DNA from: Nocardiopsis metallicus
GTDB lineage: Bacteria > Actinomycetota > Actinomycetes > Streptosporangiales > Streptosporangiaceae
Assembly (NCBI RefSeq): GCF_014201115.1
Contig: NZ_JACHDO010000001.1
Span: 1,426,001-1,490,000, forward strand
DNA: 64,000 bases
Reading direction: 5' to 3'
The position numbers and the translations under genes are program-made. Numbering within the stretch: the first letter of the stretch is position 1; every line of letters starts with the position of its first letter. Of this stretch, positions 33,527-42,152 are shown piece by piece. The notes under the pieces were generated by a model that searched no databases, had not been told where the DNA came from, and saw only the letters and a program-made list of their open reading frames with translations.

Positions 33527-34228
33527 ATGCCGAACTTCTCCGACTTCGACACCCGCCACTACCGGACCGTCGACGTGGCCACCGGCTACGACGGCTGGTC
33601 CAGCACCTACGAGGACTCCGTGCTCGACGCCATGGACCTCGCGCTCCTGGACGGGCTCACCGCCCCCGACTGGTCCCAGGCGCGCCGTGCCGCCGACCTG
33701 GGTTGCGGCACCGGCCGAACCGGAGCCTGGCTGCGGGGCCGGGGGCTGGAGCACGTCGACGGGGTGGACCTGAGCGCCGGGATGCTCGCCCTGGCCGAGA
33801 AACGGGGCGCCCACGACACCCTCACCCAGGGCGACGTCCGCGCCACCGGCCTGCCGGGCAACACCTACGACCTGGTCATCGCCTCGCTCATCGACGAGCA
33901 CCTGCCCGACCTGGCACCCTTCTACACCGAGGCCCGGCGGCTGACCAAACCGGGCGGGCGCTGCGTGCTGGTCGCCTATCACCCGCAGTTCATCATGGCC
34001 TCCGGCATGCCCACCCACTTCACCGACGCCTCGGGCGAGGAGGTCGCCATCACCACCCACGTGCACCTGATCGGCGACCACGTGCGCGCCGCCCTGGCTA
34101 GCGGCTGGCGGCTGGAGGAGCTGAACGAGGCGGTCGTGGACGAGGGCTGGGTGGCGGCCAAACCCAAGTGGGAACGCTTCCGCGGCTACCCCATCTCGGC
34201 CGCGTTCGTGTGGGTCCGCCCCGCCTGA
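33527..34228 (+). CDS. Class I SAM-dependent methyltransferase
   Basis: A 233-residue Rossmann methyltransferase with RRAADLGCGTGRTGAWL (motif I), HVDGVDLSAGMLALAEKRG (motif II), YDLVIASLIDEHLPDL and ARRLTKPGGRCVLVAYHP. The substrate is unknown. The ATG at 33527 is placed 7 nt after GATACT (33514-33519), so the mRNA may be leaderless; the frame is open upstream but homology begins at YRTVDVATGYDGWSSTYE. It ends tail-to-tail with the APH-like gene, overlapping its last 43 nt. Confidence 0.85.
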   Translation: MPNFSDFDTRHYRTVDVATGYDGWSSTYEDSVLDAMDLALLDGLTAPDWSQARRAADLGCGTGRTGAWLRGRGLEHVDGVDLSAGMLALAEKRGAHDTLTQGDVRATGLPGNTYDLVIASLIDEHLPDLAPFYTEARRLTKPGGRCVLVAYHPQFIMASGMPTHFTDASGEEVAITTHVHLIGDHVRAALASGWRLEELNEAVVDEGWVAAKPKWERFRGYPISAAFVWVRPA

Positions 34229-35046
34229 TCGGCCAGCATCTGACCCCATCGCTCCTGGTGGCGTGCGATGTAGGCGGCGGCCGCGCCCCAGTGGTCGGCG
34301 TGCCCCTCGGTGTACAGACGGGCCCAGGGCTGCTGTCCGGTCCGCGCACCCTCCTCCAGGACCTCGAACATGCCGCGCACCCGCCGAAGGGCGGCCCCGG
34401 GGAGCGTGCGGCGCTGGTCGGCGTCACAGCCGTAGCCCTCGGCCAGCGCCCGCAGCCGCCGCCCGTCCGCCTCGGGGTCCCCGCCCTCGTGCAGGGGGAC
34501 GAACCCGTGCGCGGCGTAGCCGAGGTCGCCCATCCGGCTGGCCGGTCCGGCGCCGTCCCAGTCGATGAGGCACCAGGACTCCGGGCCGCCCCCGGGGTCA
34601 CGGACCAGGTTCCACGGGGCGAGGTCGTTGTGGCAGATGACCTCGGGCTCCTCCGGCGGGAAGACCGATTCCCACTGCGCGTCGGCCGCGGGGCGGTAGT
34701 CGGCGGTGAGGTCGTGCAGCCGACGGACCATCGCGCCCAGCTCGCGGAGTTCGTCGGTGGTCATGGGCGGCATCCGGTCAGCCAGGGTGCCGGGGACGAA
34801 GGCCAGCCGCTGATAGCCCCGGGGCCGCTCGCCGTAGGTGATCGGAGAACCGGAGTACCCGCGCAGGTGCAGGTGGCGCAGCAGGGAGGTCACGGCGGGG
34901 GAGGACCGCAGCCAGGGTTTGCGCACGGTGGCACCGATCCGCAGGACCTGATCGGAGACGTTCCCGCCCTCCAGGACCTCGACGTCGTCGTAATCGTTCT
35001 CGGAGGCAGCGGAGGGGGCGGCGGGGGAGCGGTCGGAGTGTGTCAC
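34186..35046 (-). CDS. Aminoglycoside phosphotransferase (APH)-family kinase
   Basis: A protein of about 286 residues with the APH/choline-kinase fold. The catalytic loop HNDLAPWN in EVICHNDLAPWNLV and the metal-binding LIDWDGAGPASRMGDLGY are both present, with YQRLAFVPGTLADRMPPM in the N-lobe. Many genomic members phosphorylate small metabolites rather than antibiotics, so resistance cannot be inferred. The GTG at 35046 is chosen because GGTGAGGA lies 8-10 nt upstream; an ATG at 35082 is the alternative. The 3' end overlaps the convergent methyltransferase. Confidence 0.8.
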   Translation of the reverse strand: MTHSDRSPAAPSAASENDYDDVEVLEGGNVSDQVLRIGATVRKPWLRSSPAVTSLLRHLHLRGYSGSPITYGERPRGYQRLAFVPGTLADRMPPMTTDELRELGAMVRRLHDLTADYRPAADAQWESVFPPEEPEVICHNDLAPWNLVRDPGGGPESWCLIDWDGAGPASRMGDLGYAAHGFVPLHEGGDPEADGRRLRALAEGYGCDADQRRTLPGAALRRVRGMFEVLEEGARTGQQPWARLYTEGHADHWGAAAAYIARHQERWGQMLADQAGRTHTNAAEMG

Positions 35047-35102
35047 GCGGCCATCCTCACCGCCCGGCGCGGCCGCGTCCACCGTTTTCCGGCACGAGGA
35101 CC

Positions 35103-35125
35103 TTCAATCGATTGGTCGATCGGTT
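35103..35125. promoter_or_regulatory. Operator-like motif before the ArsR-type gene
   Basis: TTCAATCGAT followed by TGGTCGATCGGTT, with a CGATTGGT/CGATCGGT direct repeat, overlaps the likely promoter of the regulator gene (TAGCCT at about 35125 as the -10). The same 10-mer TTCAATCGAT recurs before the MFS gene at 37226, which suggests one regulator controls both. Confidence 0.5.
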
Positions 35126-35136
35126 AGCCTGGTCCC

Positions 35137-35703
35137 ATGGCAGAACCGGCCGATCAGGAACCCCAGCGGGAACCCGCCTCCGCCCCCCGCAAACGCCGCC
35201 CGGCCACCGCGCGCGAGGCCAAGGCTCTCGGCCACCCGCTGCGCCTGCGCATCCTGCGGCTGTGCCTGACCAGAGAGCTCACCAACCGCGAGCTCGCCGA
35301 CCGGCTCGACACCAACCCCGGAACCGTGCTCCACCACGTGCGCACACTGCTGAACGCGGGCCTGCTCACGGCCGCCCCGGTCCGTACCGGGGCCAGCGGA
35401 GCCCTGGAGAAGCCCTACCGCGCCACCGACGAGTCCTGGTGGCTCGACGGTCCGCTCCAGGACCTGCCATCGGAGGAACGGACGTCCCCGATCACCGCCC
35501 TGACCGATGAACTGGACGAGGCCGGGCCGGAGGCGGTGCGCACCTACGCCAGGTTCGCCCTGCACCTGAACGACGAGGAGGTGGCCGAGCTTGACCGGCG
35601 CATCCTCGCCGTCCTCGACGAGTACGTGGCCACCGACGACCAGCGCCTGGACCGCCCCGTCCACGGCGGCGCGTTCCTGCTGTACCGCTCCCCGGACACT
35701 TAG
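35137..35703 (+). CDS. ArsR/HTH_20-type winged-helix regulator
   Basis: A 188-residue DNA-binding protein. The winged helix spans about 25-95: EAKALGHPLRLRILRLCLTRELTNRELADRL (helix-turn-helix), NPGTVLHHVRTLLNAGLL (recognition helix) and a wing (VRTGASGALEKPYRAT). There is no cysteine metal site, so it is not a classical metal sensor. The C-terminal part is helical and may dimerise or bind ligand. It probably represses itself and the convergent MFS gene, whose promoter carries the same 10-bp motif. Confidence 0.85.
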   Translation: MAEPADQEPQREPASAPRKRRPATAREAKALGHPLRLRILRLCLTRELTNRELADRLDTNPGTVLHHVRTLLNAGLLTAAPVRTGASGALEKPYRATDESWWLDGPLQDLPSEERTSPITALTDELDEAGPEAVRTYARFALHLNDEEVAELDRRILAVLDEYVATDDQRLDRPVHGGAFLLYRSPDT

Positions 35704-35719
35704 CCCCCTCTCCCGGGAT

Positions 35720-35773
35720 GATCTTGCTACCAGAGGCTAGTTCGACGCCGAACTAGCCTCTGGTAGCAAGATC
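35720..35773. terminator. Very long perfect hairpin between convergent genes
   Basis: A perfect 25-bp stem (35720-35744 with 35749-35773) closed by a 4-nt loop ACGC lies between the stops of the ArsR-type gene and the MFS gene. It starts GATCTTGCTACC and ends GGTAGCAAGATC. It fits a bidirectional terminator without a T-tract, but the stem is unusually long. The rest of the gap up to 35914 shows nothing else. Confidence 0.7.
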
Positions 35774-35914
35774 ACGGGGAATATGGGGGTTTCGGAGGCA
35801 CCGGACAGGCTACCGGTCGGGTTTCGGTCCGCGGGGGTGTCGCCCCGCGCCCGCACCCACCGATCCTCGACGTCCTTCGGCGTGGGCGCAGGAGTTCCCC
35901 AAAAAGGCTCCCAC

Positions 35915-37195
35915 CTAGTGAGTTGAGGGATCTCCGGAGCTCTCGGCGGCGTCGAGGGCGGTGTCGTCGATCCGCAGCAGCGGGACCAGCAGGGTGAGGA
36001 TCAGCAGCCCCATGACGAAGAACATGGTCTGCGTGCCGAGGAACTGCGCGAGCAGACCGCCCACGCCCGCGCCCAACGGCCGGGTGCCCCAGGCCAGCAG
36101 CCGGTAGACGCTGTTCACCCGGCCCAGCAGGGCGCCCGGGGCCATACGTTGGCGCAGGGACACGGTGATCACGTTCCACACCATGATCCCGATCCCGCCG
36201 ATCACGAAACCCGGTCCCACCAGCCACACGTTGGCGGTCAGCCCCGGGGTCAGAGCCAGCAGCGCGAACGGCAGGACCGACAGCCACAGGACGCGGGACC
36301 GGCCCAGTACCCGCTCGCACCACGGGGCGACGAACGCTCCGACCAGACTGCCCGCGGCGAACGCGGAGAACAGCAGGCCGAAGGCGGCCTCGGTGAGGCC
36401 CAACGGGGAGCCCGGGCCCACCGCGTACACCACGAGCAGGGTGAACACCGCGCTCAGAGCGAAGTTGGAGACCCCGGCCAGCACGGCGAAGGTACGCAGG
36501 ACGCGGTGGGACCACAGGAACCGCACCCCCTCGGCGATGTCGGCGCGCATGCTGGTGGGCGGGCCGGTGCGGCTGACTCGGAACCGGCCGCGGACCAGGA
36601 ACAGGGCGCCCACGGCGGCGAGCCACAGCGCTCCGGGGGTGAGCAGGGCCAGGGCCAGACCCACCGCGACCAGGGTGCTGCCCAGGGGAGGGCCGATGAA
36701 CTCGTTCGCGGCCATCTCCATTCCGTACAGGCGGCCGTTGGCCCGGGAGAGCTGGTCGCGGCGGACGAGCTGGGGCAGTATCGACTGCGCGGTGGTGTCG
36801 TAGAGGGTCTCGGTGGTGCCCAGGAGGAAGGCGACCGCGTAGATCAGCCAGATCGACCCGAGGTCCAGACTCAGGCCGAGGAACAGGGCGAGGACCAGGG
36901 AGCCGCGCACGGTGTTGGCGCTGAGCATCGCCCACCGCCGGTCCAAGCGGTCGGCCAGGGCCCCGGCGGGCAGGGCGAACAGGAGCCAGGGCAGGCTCAG
37001 GGCGACGCCGACCCCGCCGATCAGCAGTGGGGAGTCGGTGAAACGCAGCGCCAGCAGGGGCAGGGCCACCTTCAGGACGCCGTCGGCGAGGTTGGAGAGT
37101 CCGGAGGCGGTCCACAGTCGCCAGTAGTCACCACCCAGAGGGCCGGGGGCGGTCGTGGTGTCGTCGTGAGGGGCGGATCCTTGGTTGTCGACCAT
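35915..37195 (-). CDS. MFS transporter (EntS/MFS_3-like)
   Basis: A 426-residue, 12-helix major facilitator protein. WRLWTASGLSNLADGVLKVALPLLALRFTDSP and the motif-A-like loop PAGALADRLDRRWAM are typical of the MFS_3 exporters (EntS, macrolide-efflux-type). The substrate is unknown, but export of a drug or siderophore is the usual role. The ATG at 37195 begins a hydrophilic N-terminus before helix 1. The promoter region contains TTCAATCGAT (37226), shared with the neighbouring regulator gene. Confidence 0.88.
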   Translation of the reverse strand: MVDNQGSAPHDDTTTAPGPLGGDYWRLWTASGLSNLADGVLKVALPLLALRFTDSPLLIGGVGVALSLPWLLFALPAGALADRLDRRWAMLSANTVRGSLVLALFLGLSLDLGSIWLIYAVAFLLGTTETLYDTTAQSILPQLVRRDQLSRANGRLYGMEMAANEFIGPPLGSTLVAVGLALALLTPGALWLAAVGALFLVRGRFRVSRTGPPTSMRADIAEGVRFLWSHRVLRTFAVLAGVSNFALSAVFTLLVVYAVGPGSPLGLTEAAFGLLFSAFAAGSLVGAFVAPWCERVLGRSRVLWLSVLPFALLALTPGLTANVWLVGPGFVIGGIGIMVWNVITVSLRQRMAPGALLGRVNSVYRLLAWGTRPLGAGVGGLLAQFLGTQTMFFVMGLLILTLLVPLLRIDDTALDAAESSGDPSTH

Positions 37196-37225
37196 GAATT
37201 GAGATTGGCAGATGGATTGAGAAAA

Positions 37226-37253
37226 TTCAATCGATCAGCGAAAGTCGATCGAC
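37226..37253. promoter_or_regulatory. Operator-like motifs before the MFS gene
   Basis: TTCAATCGAT at 37226-37235 is identical to the motif before the ArsR-type gene (35103-35112); the palindrome GTCGATCGAC follows at 37244-37253. Both lie 30-60 bp upstream of the MFS start on the minus strand. The remaining bases to 37421 show no gene. Confidence 0.5.
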
Positions 37254-37421
37254 TCGCCTTCCCGAGACAGCTGCCATGCGGGACTGATGAGGGTGATGGG
37301 GCCCCGGGGACGGGGCCGCCGGGCCAGCGGGGCACCACGAACGACTCCAGGCTCTACTCGTCCCCGGAGGCTGTGCCCGGAGCTGCTTCAGAAGGCGCGG
37401 TGTTTCACAAGGCGCGGTACC

Positions 37422-39755
37422 TCAGAAGAACTGCCACGGTCCCTTCGGGGGCCGTTGGCCCTCGCCCGGCTCGGACCAGTCGCACACCCCCGCCGAGAAC
37501 ACCTCTCGGGCGCGCTCGGTCTGATCCTCGTCGAACACCATCGGATAGGCGGTCTCGTCGAAGTCGGTCAGGCGGCACTTGACGATGTCGGAGGCGAGCG
37601 GGCCGCCCGCCGCGATCCTCGGTGACCCGTACGTGGGGAAGGCGTCCGCGCAGCGGTCGCCCTGCCCGCCCGGCAGCGGCAGCTGTGGGGTGACCACCCG
37701 TTCGTCCCCGATCCAGCAGGAGTCCGCGAGCCACTCCGGGCGGGCCTGGCGCAGATACTCGATCGGTGCCCCGCCCGGGTAGGCGCGGGCGCTCTCGGCG
37801 GCTGCGGTCACCCAGGCGTCCAGTTCGGTCAGGGCGCGCCCGGCCACCGGCTGGTCGGCGGAGAACACGCCGCTCCGGTGCGCCTCCACCAGCATCACGT
37901 GGTTGTCGGCGGTGCCGTTGGCGGACAGTAGCCGCTCGCGGGTGCTGAAGGAGTGGTAGCGCATGTGGATGTCGCCGTTCGCGGCGTGGTCCTGGTAGGG
38001 GCGGTGGTCCACGATCGGGATGTCGGCGAGCCCGCCGCCGGTGTGCAGCAGCCGCCCGCTGTCGTAGGCGGCCGCAATCGCCTCCGCGTCGCCCGCGGTG
38101 CGTTCGGGGACGACCCGGCCGTCCTGGTCGAACCCGCCCACGTGCTCGTTCAGGTGCAGGAACTCGTCGACGTCCAGGATGCCGTCCAGCAGCGCCGCCA
38201 GTCCGTACTGGATTCCCACGTTGTCCAGCGGGCGCCGGGGCAGGCCGGTGTCCGGGTCCGTGCCGTAGACGTTGCGGGCGTGGGAGAAGACGTCGCAGCG
38301 GGCCCCGCCGGGGTTGTCCTCGGAGTGGTAGCGCTGTTCGGCGGGCAGCGCGGCCGGGCACACGCCCCGCGGGTCGATCCGGGCCGCGGCGTCGGCCATC
38401 GCGCCGATGCCCTCCCAGGTGCCGAACCCGGATACCGCGCGCTGCTGCTCCCTGGTCAGGGCGCCCGGGTGCGCCTCGGCGTAGGAGCGCAACAGGAGGG
38501 CGTCGCTGACCGCGGGCACGGTCGAGAACCCCACGTCCGGGTAGCTCTGGGAGACCACGATCCCGTCGAGCAGCCCCGGGTAGTTGTCGGCGATCTGGTG
38601 TGACTGGTACGCGCCGCCGGAGGCGCCCCAGCCCAGGGTGTGGTCGGGGACCCCGTGGGAGAGGGCGAACCGCTCCTTGACCGCGTTCATGGTCTCGGCC
38701 GCCAGCAGGTCGTCGCAGTTGGTGCCGAACACGTTCAGCGAGGCGGAGGCCACCGCGTACCCCTGGGCGAGCATGCCGTGGTCCAGCACCCCGGCGGTGC
38801 GGTTCCCCTGGACGAACCAGCCGCCCGGGCAGCCGCCGCCGAACTTGTACACCAGGCGCCGGTTCCAGCCCTCGGGCGAGATCCACGGGTCGGGTCCGGG
38901 CTCGCGCGGGTCGTGCAGGACGGCCGTCTCGTACACGGCCCGGTTGGCGGTTCCGGTCTCCACCCGCACCGTGTACGGCACCTCCTCGCCGGTGGAGGTG
39001 ACGGTGGTGGCCACGTCCGAGGGCAGGCGGCCGCCCTCGGGTAGCGGGGCGAAGCCGCCGCCGGTGGTGCGGTACACGTACCCCACCACGGTCTCCACCG
39101 AGCAGTGTTCGTCGGTCGGCGCGCCCAGTCGGCCTTCCCAGGCGAGTCGGAAGTCCTCGGTCTGACAGATGAACGGTTCCTGGTGCGGGCCGGAGAACAC
39201 CGGGCCGGTGCCCGGGTGGTTGGTGACCACGACCCGGGCGGGTTCGGGTGGGTCGGGGCTCTCGGCCCCGGCGACGGTATCGGGGATCCAGGCCGTCAGC
39301 GTGCTCTTTCCTTCGGGCAGGTCCTTGACCAGACCCTCCAGCACGTGGCCGTCGCCGGGCAGGTAGACGGGTCGCAGGGACTCGGTGACGTCGGTGCCGT
39401 CCGCTTGCAGTCGCACCTGGTGGGGCTCGATCGGAGCAGGAAGAGCCACCCGGACCAGGACGGTTCCGCCCATGACGGTGTCCGGGCGCGAGGACAGCAC
39501 GCTCAGGTCCAGTTCGTCGGGGGACTCGGCCTCTGGAGGCTGCATGGGAGCGGCGGACGGGGGCAGCGTCAGTGCCGTGGCCTGCTGGAGCAGTGGAGCG
39601 CCGGACACGGTGAAGGCGGTGGCGGTGACCGCTGCCGCCACCCCCAGGGCCATCCGGCCCCAGCCGGGCCTCACCAGGCGTCCGCCGGGCCCGCCGGTGA
39701 ACCTGCCCTCGTGCAGGGCTCGGGACTTTGGTGGTGCTGGTGACCGCTGTCGCAC
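37422..39755 (-). CDS. Secreted DUF6351-family protein (alpha/beta-hydrolase-like)
   Basis: A protein of about 777 residues. The N-terminus has a basic region and a hydrophobic segment (MALGVAAAVTATAFTVSGAPLL), so it is probably exported. LGWGASGGAYQSHQIADNYPGLLDGIVVSQSYPD contains a GxSxG-type nucleophile elbow, and DIPIVDHRPYQDH and VMLVEAHRSG are conserved-looking C-terminal segments. Several cysteines suggest disulfides. I recall this architecture as DUF6351, with no defined substrate; ester hydrolysis is an inference. The GTG at 39755 is chosen because GGAGAA lies 9 nt upstream; an ATG at 39779 is possible. Confidence 0.75.
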   Translation of the reverse strand: MRQRSPAPPKSRALHEGRFTGGPGGRLVRPGWGRMALGVAAAVTATAFTVSGAPLLQQATALTLPPSAAPMQPPEAESPDELDLSVLSSRPDTVMGGTVLVRVALPAPIEPHQVRLQADGTDVTESLRPVYLPGDGHVLEGLVKDLPEGKSTLTAWIPDTVAGAESPDPPEPARVVVTNHPGTGPVFSGPHQEPFICQTEDFRLAWEGRLGAPTDEHCSVETVVGYVYRTTGGGFAPLPEGGRLPSDVATTVTSTGEEVPYTVRVETGTANRAVYETAVLHDPREPGPDPWISPEGWNRRLVYKFGGGCPGGWFVQGNRTAGVLDHGMLAQGYAVASASLNVFGTNCDDLLAAETMNAVKERFALSHGVPDHTLGWGASGGAYQSHQIADNYPGLLDGIVVSQSYPDVGFSTVPAVSDALLLRSYAEAHPGALTREQQRAVSGFGTWEGIGAMADAAARIDPRGVCPAALPAEQRYHSEDNPGGARCDVFSHARNVYGTDPDTGLPRRPLDNVGIQYGLAALLDGILDVDEFLHLNEHVGGFDQDGRVVPERTAGDAEAIAAAYDSGRLLHTGGGLADIPIVDHRPYQDHAANGDIHMRYHSFSTRERLLSANGTADNHVMLVEAHRSGVFSADQPVAGRALTELDAWVTAAAESARAYPGGAPIEYLRQARPEWLADSCWIGDERVVTPQLPLPGGQGDRCADAFPTYGSPRIAAGGPLASDIVKCRLTDFDETAYPMVFDEDQTERAREVFSAGVCDWSEPGEGQRPPKGPWQFF

Positions 39756-39971
39756 GGGGTGATGTTCTCCGCCTGGCATGAGCAGGAGTGGGGGACACAC
39801 CGGCGATGAGACGGGCTTTGCGCTCCCATGCCGCCACCGATACCCCGATCGCGGACAAAAACACCAAAGGCCCGGTGACCACATCCGTCCACCGCGCCGT
39901 TCGTCCACGGCGCGGGCCGCTGCGGCCGCCGGACCTCATCCAGACCTGTGACAGGAACTGGCGGGAACCGG

Positions 39972-40541
39972 TCAGGACCGGTGGATCTCCCGCCCGGTCA
40001 GCCTGGCCGGGGTGATCTTCAGAACCTGGTCGCGCGGGCCCTCCACCCAGGGCTGGGGCAGCCGGCCCTGGGGGATGCGTTCCAGCTCGCCGGAGTCACG
40101 GACCCACCGGCAGCGCCCGGAGGCCAGCACGCTCCACCCCTCCCTGCGCTCGTCGTCGAAGTGGTCGACCTGGAAGGCCGCGTACCCGCGCGCGTAACGC
40201 ATGATGGTCCCGGCCAGCGTGGACCGGAAGATGACGGTGTCGTTGAGCAGGGTGTAGTTGACCGGGAGCACTGTCGGTGCGGCGTCCCCCTCGATGGTGA
40301 AAGCCACCCGGCCGATGTCCCGTGTGGACATCAGGTTGAAGCAGGTCTGACGCTCCAGAACGGTGAACCTCGCCCGCTCGTTGTCAGCCAGGTCGGTACC
40401 GATCAGCAGCCGCTCGTCCTCGCCGAGCCGCTCGGCGCCCTCCGCCGCCTCGGCGGACTGCCGCTGCTCCGGGGGCGAGGTCGGCCCCACGACCCAGTCC
40501 CGCCCGTGCGCCGACGCGTCGGCACCGCTTGTTCCAGCCAT
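39972..40541 (-). CDS. Pyridoxamine 5'-phosphate oxidase-family flavoprotein
   Basis: A 189-residue protein with the split-barrel PPOX fold: CFNLMSTRDIGRVAFTIEGDAAPTVLPVNYTLLNDTVIFRST is the flavin/F420-binding core. Such proteins are frequent members of DosR/DevR dormancy regulons in actinomycetes, and this one is divergent from a DevR-type regulator with candidate DevR boxes between them. The N-terminal 50 residues are polar and probably disordered. The ATG at 40541 has GGGGGG 6 nt upstream. The cofactor (FMN or F420) cannot be decided from sequence. Confidence 0.82.
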   Translation of the reverse strand: MAGTSGADASAHGRDWVVGPTSPPEQRQSAEAAEGAERLGEDERLLIGTDLADNERARFTVLERQTCFNLMSTRDIGRVAFTIEGDAAPTVLPVNYTLLNDTVIFRSTLAGTIMRYARGYAAFQVDHFDDERREGWSVLASGRCRWVRDSGELERIPQGRLPQPWVEGPRDQVLKITPARLTGREIHRS

Positions 40542-40637
40542 CACAAGCCCCCCGAAGATTGGTGCCTTCTGTTCCTGCCCTCGCCATCCTCGCTGGTCGC
40601 GGCCGCGAAGGCAGCAGACACGAGTCCCCGAACCGGT

Positions 40638-40709
40638 GGCGAAGGTCCTCCCTTGCGCATTACCCGCCGGGACACTCGCCTCAAACAGAAAGGGACGTTC
40701 GCCTCATAC
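40638..40709. promoter_or_regulatory. Candidate DevR/DosR boxes
   Basis: GGGACACTCGCCTCA (40669) and GGGACGTTCGCCTCA (40692) are near-identical direct repeats 23 nt apart; a related AGGACCTTCGCC lies on the minus strand at about 40638-40649. They resemble the DosR consensus GGGACTTTNGTCCC at 9-10 of 13 defined positions. They sit between the divergent PPOX and DevR-like genes. The other bases of the 364-nt gap hold only the devR ribosome-binding site GAGGAGGTG. Confidence 0.5.
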
Positions 40710-40905
40710 GGTGGCAGGTATCGACACCTAGGCTGGAGGTGCACCGTCAAGGCGCACAGCGGAGGCCGCGGGGCCCGACGACCCCGGGGACGTGCCGCGG
40801 CCCGTTCTCAGTTGCCTCACAATGGGCAGGGACGGGTTACCCACAACCCAGGGCGGCCAGGCCGCCTCAGGTCACCACATCCAGCGCTGAGGAGGTGCGC
40901 ACCTG

Positions 40906-41562
40906 ATGGGCGGCGACAAAGCGATCAGGGTGTTCCTGGTGGACGACCACGAGATCGTCCGACGAGGGGTCGGTTCCCTCCTGGACGACGAGGACGGCAT
41001 CGAGGTGGTCGGCGAGGCCGGAACCGCCGCGCAGGCCATGGCCCGGGTGCCCGCACTCGAACCCGACGTGGTCGTGCTCGACGTGCGTCTCCCCGACGGG
41101 GACGGCGTCACGGTCTGCCGGGACATACGCTCGATGCTCCCGGACACCCGCATGCTCATGCTCACCTCCTACTCCGACGACGAAGCGCTCTACGGCGCCG
41201 TCATGGCGGGGGCCTCCGGCTACATCCTCAAGCAGATCCACGGAACCGACCTGGTCGGCGCCGTCCGCACGGTCGCCCAGGGGCGCTCCCTGCTCGACCC
41301 CGAGTCCACCGCGCGCATGCTCAAGCGCCTGCGGGACGAGGCCGGGCGCAAGGATCCGCTGGGCGAGCTCACCGATCAGGAGAAGCGCGTCCTGGAGCTC
41401 ATCGGCGAGGGGCTGACCAACCGGGAGATCGGCGCCAGGATGTACCTGGCGGAGAAGACCGTGAAGAACTACGTCTCCCGCGTCCTGGCCAAACTCGGCA
41501 TGGCCCGCCGTACCCAGGCGGCCGCCTACGCCGTGCGGCTGTCCATGAACCAGACCGCCTGA
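40906..41562 (+). CDS. NarL/DevR-family response regulator
   Basis: A 218-residue response regulator. Receiver domain: acidic pocket VDDHE at 12-16, phospho-acceptor Asp59 in VVVLDVRLPDGDG, switch residues LMLTSYSDD and SGYILKQI. C-terminal LuxR-type HTH: LTDQEKRVLELIGEGLTNREIGARMYLAEKTVKNYVSRVLAKLGM, closely matching the DevR/DosR type. The ATG follows GAGGAGGTG. The likely kinase is the GAF protein encoded at 42153-43925, with a DUF1304 gene in between. It probably controls a hypoxia, nitric oxide or redox regulon including the PPOX gene. Confidence 0.9.
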   Translation: MGGDKAIRVFLVDDHEIVRRGVGSLLDDEDGIEVVGEAGTAAQAMARVPALEPDVVVLDVRLPDGDGVTVCRDIRSMLPDTRMLMLTSYSDDEALYGAVMAGASGYILKQIHGTDLVGAVRTVAQGRSLLDPESTARMLKRLRDEAGRKDPLGELTDQEKRVLELIGEGLTNREIGARMYLAEKTVKNYVSRVLAKLGMARRTQAAAYAVRLSMNQTA

Positions 41563-41733
41563 TCTGCCCACCGGCCGGCCGGGGCGTTGCGCGAAACACC
41601 CCGGTCGTCGTGTCGGGAGACCACGGGTGCGCGAGATCCACGACAGCGACCCGGCACGTGTCGCAGTGGTGAACCGGAGGCGGACGGGGCAGAGTGGGCG
41701 GGTCCCGCCTGCAAAGTGAGATCCGAGGCACCC

Positions 41734-42111
41734 ATGAACCTGGTCATCGGCCTTCTGGCCGCGATCGCCGCGCTGACCCACGTCTACATCTTTGTCCTGG
41801 AGTCGTTCCGCTGGACCGCGCCCGGTACGCGCAGGATCTTCGGCTTCTCCGAGCAGGCTGCCGAGAGCACCCGCGAACTCGCCTACAACCAGGGCTTCTA
41901 CAACCTGTTCCTGGCGATCGTCACCGTGGTCGGCCTGGCCCTGTGGCCGGCGGTCCCCGCAGCGGGTGTCGCCCTGATCCTGGCGGGCACCGGCTCCATG
42001 GCCGCCGCCGCTCTCGTCCTGGTCACCCGGGACAGCAGGAAGATGCGCGCCGCCCTGGCCCAGGGAGCCGTCCCCGCCCTCGCCGTCGTCCTCACCCTGT
42101 TCACGTTTTAG
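41734..42111 (+). CDS. DUF1304 membrane protein
   Basis: A 125-residue protein with four membrane helices (LVIGLLAAIAALTHVYIFVLE, NLFLAIVTVVGLALWP, AGVALILAGTGSMAAAALVLV, GAVPALAVVLTLFTF) and the conserved TRELAYNQGFYNLFLA of DUF1304 proteins. The function is unknown. The ATG at 41734 is the first that gives the N-terminal helix directly. It follows the DevR-like gene by 171 nt and is convergent with the sensor kinase gene. Confidence 0.82.
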   Translation: MNLVIGLLAAIAALTHVYIFVLESFRWTAPGTRRIFGFSEQAAESTRELAYNQGFYNLFLAIVTVVGLALWPAVPAAGVALILAGTGSMAAAALVLVTRDSRKMRAALAQGAVPALAVVLTLFTF

Positions 42112-42152
42112 AGCCTCTCCTGCCCCGGGCGGGGCGGCGAGGCTCCACGGGT

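Noticed and set aside
36149-37582. A 477-residue plus-strand frame antisense to the MFS gene
   Set aside because: Gln/Gly/Glu-rich shadow; the minus-strand MFS protein is convincing.
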